NCBI GenBank assembly: GCA_025997655.1
Contig: BNUW01000134.1
Span: 1 to 6,708 of the forward strand
Length of the DNA: 6,708 bases
Direction of reading: 5' to 3'
From: Spirochaetia bacterium
Lineage (GTDB): Bacteria > Spirochaetota > Spirochaetia > Treponematales > Breznakiellaceae
Shown here: in pieces, positions 5,624 to 6,708 of the stretch
Layout: the number at the start of each line of letters is the position of its first letter
Numbering within the stretch: the first letter of the stretch is position 1
Position numbers and translations under genes: made by a program
The notes under the pieces: generated by a model
What the model was told of the DNA's origin: nothing
Database searches by the model: none
Seen by the model: only the letters and a program-made list of their open reading frames with translations

Positions 5624-6424
5624 ATGAAAAGGATAATCCTGTCCTTTTTTCTTTTCTCAGCGCTTTGTTCCCTCCACGTGGGGGCGGAGGATGCCAAGCC
5701 GCTTATCCGGCTCATGCCTTTGATCATAGAGGGGCTGGGACCGGAGGAAGCGCGGTTTCTTTCAACCCTGGTACAGTCCTACGTGACCGACATCGGTGAA
5801 TTGGATCTCCCCTCCGAGGAATCGGTGTCCCCAACCAATCCTGATTTTATCCTCACCGGAAGCATCACCGTGGACCAGGACAGCCGGGTTCTGGCAATAG
5901 AAATTGTAAAAAGTGAAACCGGGGAAACGGTGTACCATACTTCCACCCATAAAACCACCTCCGATTTAACCTTGAAGGTCCGTTCCCTGGTAGAAGCGGC
6001 CTTTTCCTCCGGAACCATTCCGGGGGAAACACGCGGGGAAATCATCACCGACGGAAAAATTCTGGGTACCTGGCGGGGTGATGCGGGCCTTGAGATTGTC
6101 CGTATCCAGGGGGGAGGGACCGCCATGGCTATCCTTTCTTCCGGCGCCCAGATGAATTTTGCCTATATAATTGAAAACAATACCCTCAAGCTTACCCAGA
6201 CCTCCCCAAATAGGACGCGGTTTTATCACCCCGCGCCCTTTGAGGTGGCCCGGGAACTGAGCCTGCGGGCGGAACCCTGGCGGTATGAACTTTTTCTTTC
6301 CAATAATGGCGCGGTTTTGCGGGGGATAAAAATATCCACCGGCGTATCCTATGGGGATGACGGTACGGTGGAATTTATCCCCGACTCAATCCGGGAAGCG
6401 GAATGGACCAAGTCAGCTCGCTGA
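5624..6424 (+). CDS. Secreted two-part hypothetical protein, 266 aa
   Basis: The start at 5624 gives a textbook signal peptide, MKRIILSFFLFSALCSLHVG, with likely signal peptidase I cleavage after VGA and before EDAKPL. The ATG at 5603 would add seven residues (MYDIFCT) in front of the basic residues and lies upstream of the predicted -10. A lipobox around SALC is poor because Leu precedes the Cys. The mature N-terminal half (about 27-125) includes DFILTGSITVDQDSRVLAIE, then VKSETGETVYHTS and a final LVEAAF helix. This resembles the TolB-like/LpoB/CsgG class of periplasmic alpha-beta domains, but that is only pattern similarity. The second half starts at about ILGTWRGDAGLEIVRIQGGG and looks like a small beta-barrel or lipocalin-like module. 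It follows smpB by 52 nt and its stop is 3 nt from the converging gene. Probably a substrate of the LepB enzymes in this window. Function unknown. Confidence 0.75.
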   Translation: MKRIILSFFLFSALCSLHVGAEDAKPLIRLMPLIIEGLGPEEARFLSTLVQSYVTDIGELDLPSEESVSPTNPDFILTGSITVDQDSRVLAIEIVKSETGETVYHTSTHKTTSDLTLKVRSLVEAAFSSGTIPGETRGEIITDGKILGTWRGDAGLEIVRIQGGGTAMAILSSGAQMNFAYIIENNTLKLTQTSPNRTRFYHPAPFEVARELSLRAEPWRYELFLSNNGAVLRGIKISTGVSYGDDGTVEFIPDSIREAEWTKSAR

Positions 6425-6427
6425 CAG

Positions 6428-6708
6428 TCATCCCGATAGGAAGCGTTTACGGCGTTTCCGTATAAATTCAGAGATAGTTACCAGGACAAGTACCACTATG
6501 CCGGCGCAAAATGCGGCAAACCAGAGTATTTTGTCGGGAATATACCCCGGAGAACGGGGAACCGTGATCTGCCCGGCGGTGGTCCGCTGCTTCCTGGCTC
6601 CCCCTAGCCCCACGATCCGGACAAAATTCTCATCCTGTCCGCCATAGCCAAGTTCCCGGGCATAGATCAGGATAGTATCCGAATCATATTTCAGAGAATT
6701 CAGGGTCC
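6428..6708 (-). CDS. C-terminal part of a membrane protein of unknown function, running off the right edge
   Basis: A minus-strand frame is open from the window edge to a stop at 6430-6428. The 93 visible residues begin TLNSLKYDSDTILIYARELG, continue through YGGQDENFVRIVGLGGARKQ and TVPRSPGYIPDK, then a membrane segment (ILWFAAFCAGIVVLVLVTI), and end in a strongly basic tail (SEFIRKRRKRFLSG). By the positive-inside rule the tail is cytoplasmic and the preceding part periplasmic, so this is probably a secreted or extracytoplasmic protein with a C-terminal anchor. A GTG at 6613 could be mistaken for the start, but the reading continues upstream without a stop and with protein-like composition, so the gene begins beyond the window. 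It converges on the secreted hypothetical gene with only 3 nt between stops and no T-run terminator between them. Family not recognised. Confidence 0.7.
   Translation of the reverse strand, partial: TLNSLKYDSDTILIYARELGYGGQDENFVRIVGLGGARKQRTTAGQITVPRSPGYIPDKILWFAAFCAGIVVLVLVTISEFIRKRRKRFLSG

Noticed and set aside
6412..6425. GTCAGC-TC-GCTGAC palindrome at the end of the secreted hypothetical gene, as a terminator
   Set aside because: The loop of 2 nt is too small for a perfect 6-bp stem and no T-run follows on either strand, so it is not a convincing intrinsic terminator.
6428..6613. Self-contained 61-aa gene starting with GTG at 6613
   Set aside because: The same frame continues open and protein-like to the window edge, so this GTG is an internal codon of a longer gene.
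1..6708. CRISPR array, tRNA or rRNA gene, tmRNA, integrase or complete insertion sequence
   Set aside because: No spaced direct repeats, cloverleaf-like sequence, rRNA motif or transposase or integrase motif was seen on either strand. smpB has no adjacent ssrA.

Overview
The window looks like chromosomal DNA from a spirochaete, most likely a moderately G+C-rich, termite-gut type Treponema. This is an inference from the gene set (hemW next to signal peptidase genes, a PEGA/FGE-like membrane protein coupled to smpB, Treponema-like hypothetical proteins). No rRNA or other decisive marker is present, so the genus call is tentative.

Layout. At the left end (1-456, minus strand) are a small hypothetical gene (78 aa) and, overlapping its 3' end in another frame, a protein-like reading frame that leaves the window and has no ATG, GTG or TTG start in a usable position. 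Then comes a minus-strand block transcribed from about 3550 leftwards: lepB1 (signal peptidase I, 328 aa), lepB2 (a second signal peptidase I-like protein, 242 aa, with Thr where the nucleophilic Ser should be) and hemW (haem chaperone-type radical SAM protein, 381 aa). lepB1 and lepB2 are 13 nt apart. lepB2 and hemW are separated by about 150 nt, almost filled by a long imperfect palindrome built from CACAGAGGACACA-type units, a type of dispersed, probably mobile, repeat.

From 3611 the plus strand carries a membrane-anchored PEGA plus FGE-sulfatase-like protein (496 aa), whose stop overlaps the start of smpB (ATGA). A secreted two-part hypothetical protein follows. At the right edge, converging on it with a 3-nt gap, is the C-terminal end of a minus-strand membrane protein of unknown function.

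The most striking non-coding feature is the 63-nt divergent intergenic region at 3548-3610. It holds a perfect plus-strand TTGACA-17-TATAAT promoter and a mirror-image minus-strand TTGTCA-17-TAATTT promoter whose -35 boxes overlap almost completely. On both sides exactly 6 nt separate the -10 box from the ATG and there is no Shine-Dalgarno sequence, so both mRNAs are predicted to be leaderless. The gene after smpB shows a similar arrangement with a weaker promoter.

The conserved genes cover protein export (LepB), haem delivery (HemW) and ribosome rescue (SmpB). I see no CRISPR array, tRNA, rRNA, integrase or recognisable defence system. The best leads are the leaderless bidirectional promoter, the Thr-type LepB paralogue, the palindromic repeat between lepB2 and hemW, and the start-less reading frame at the left edge.
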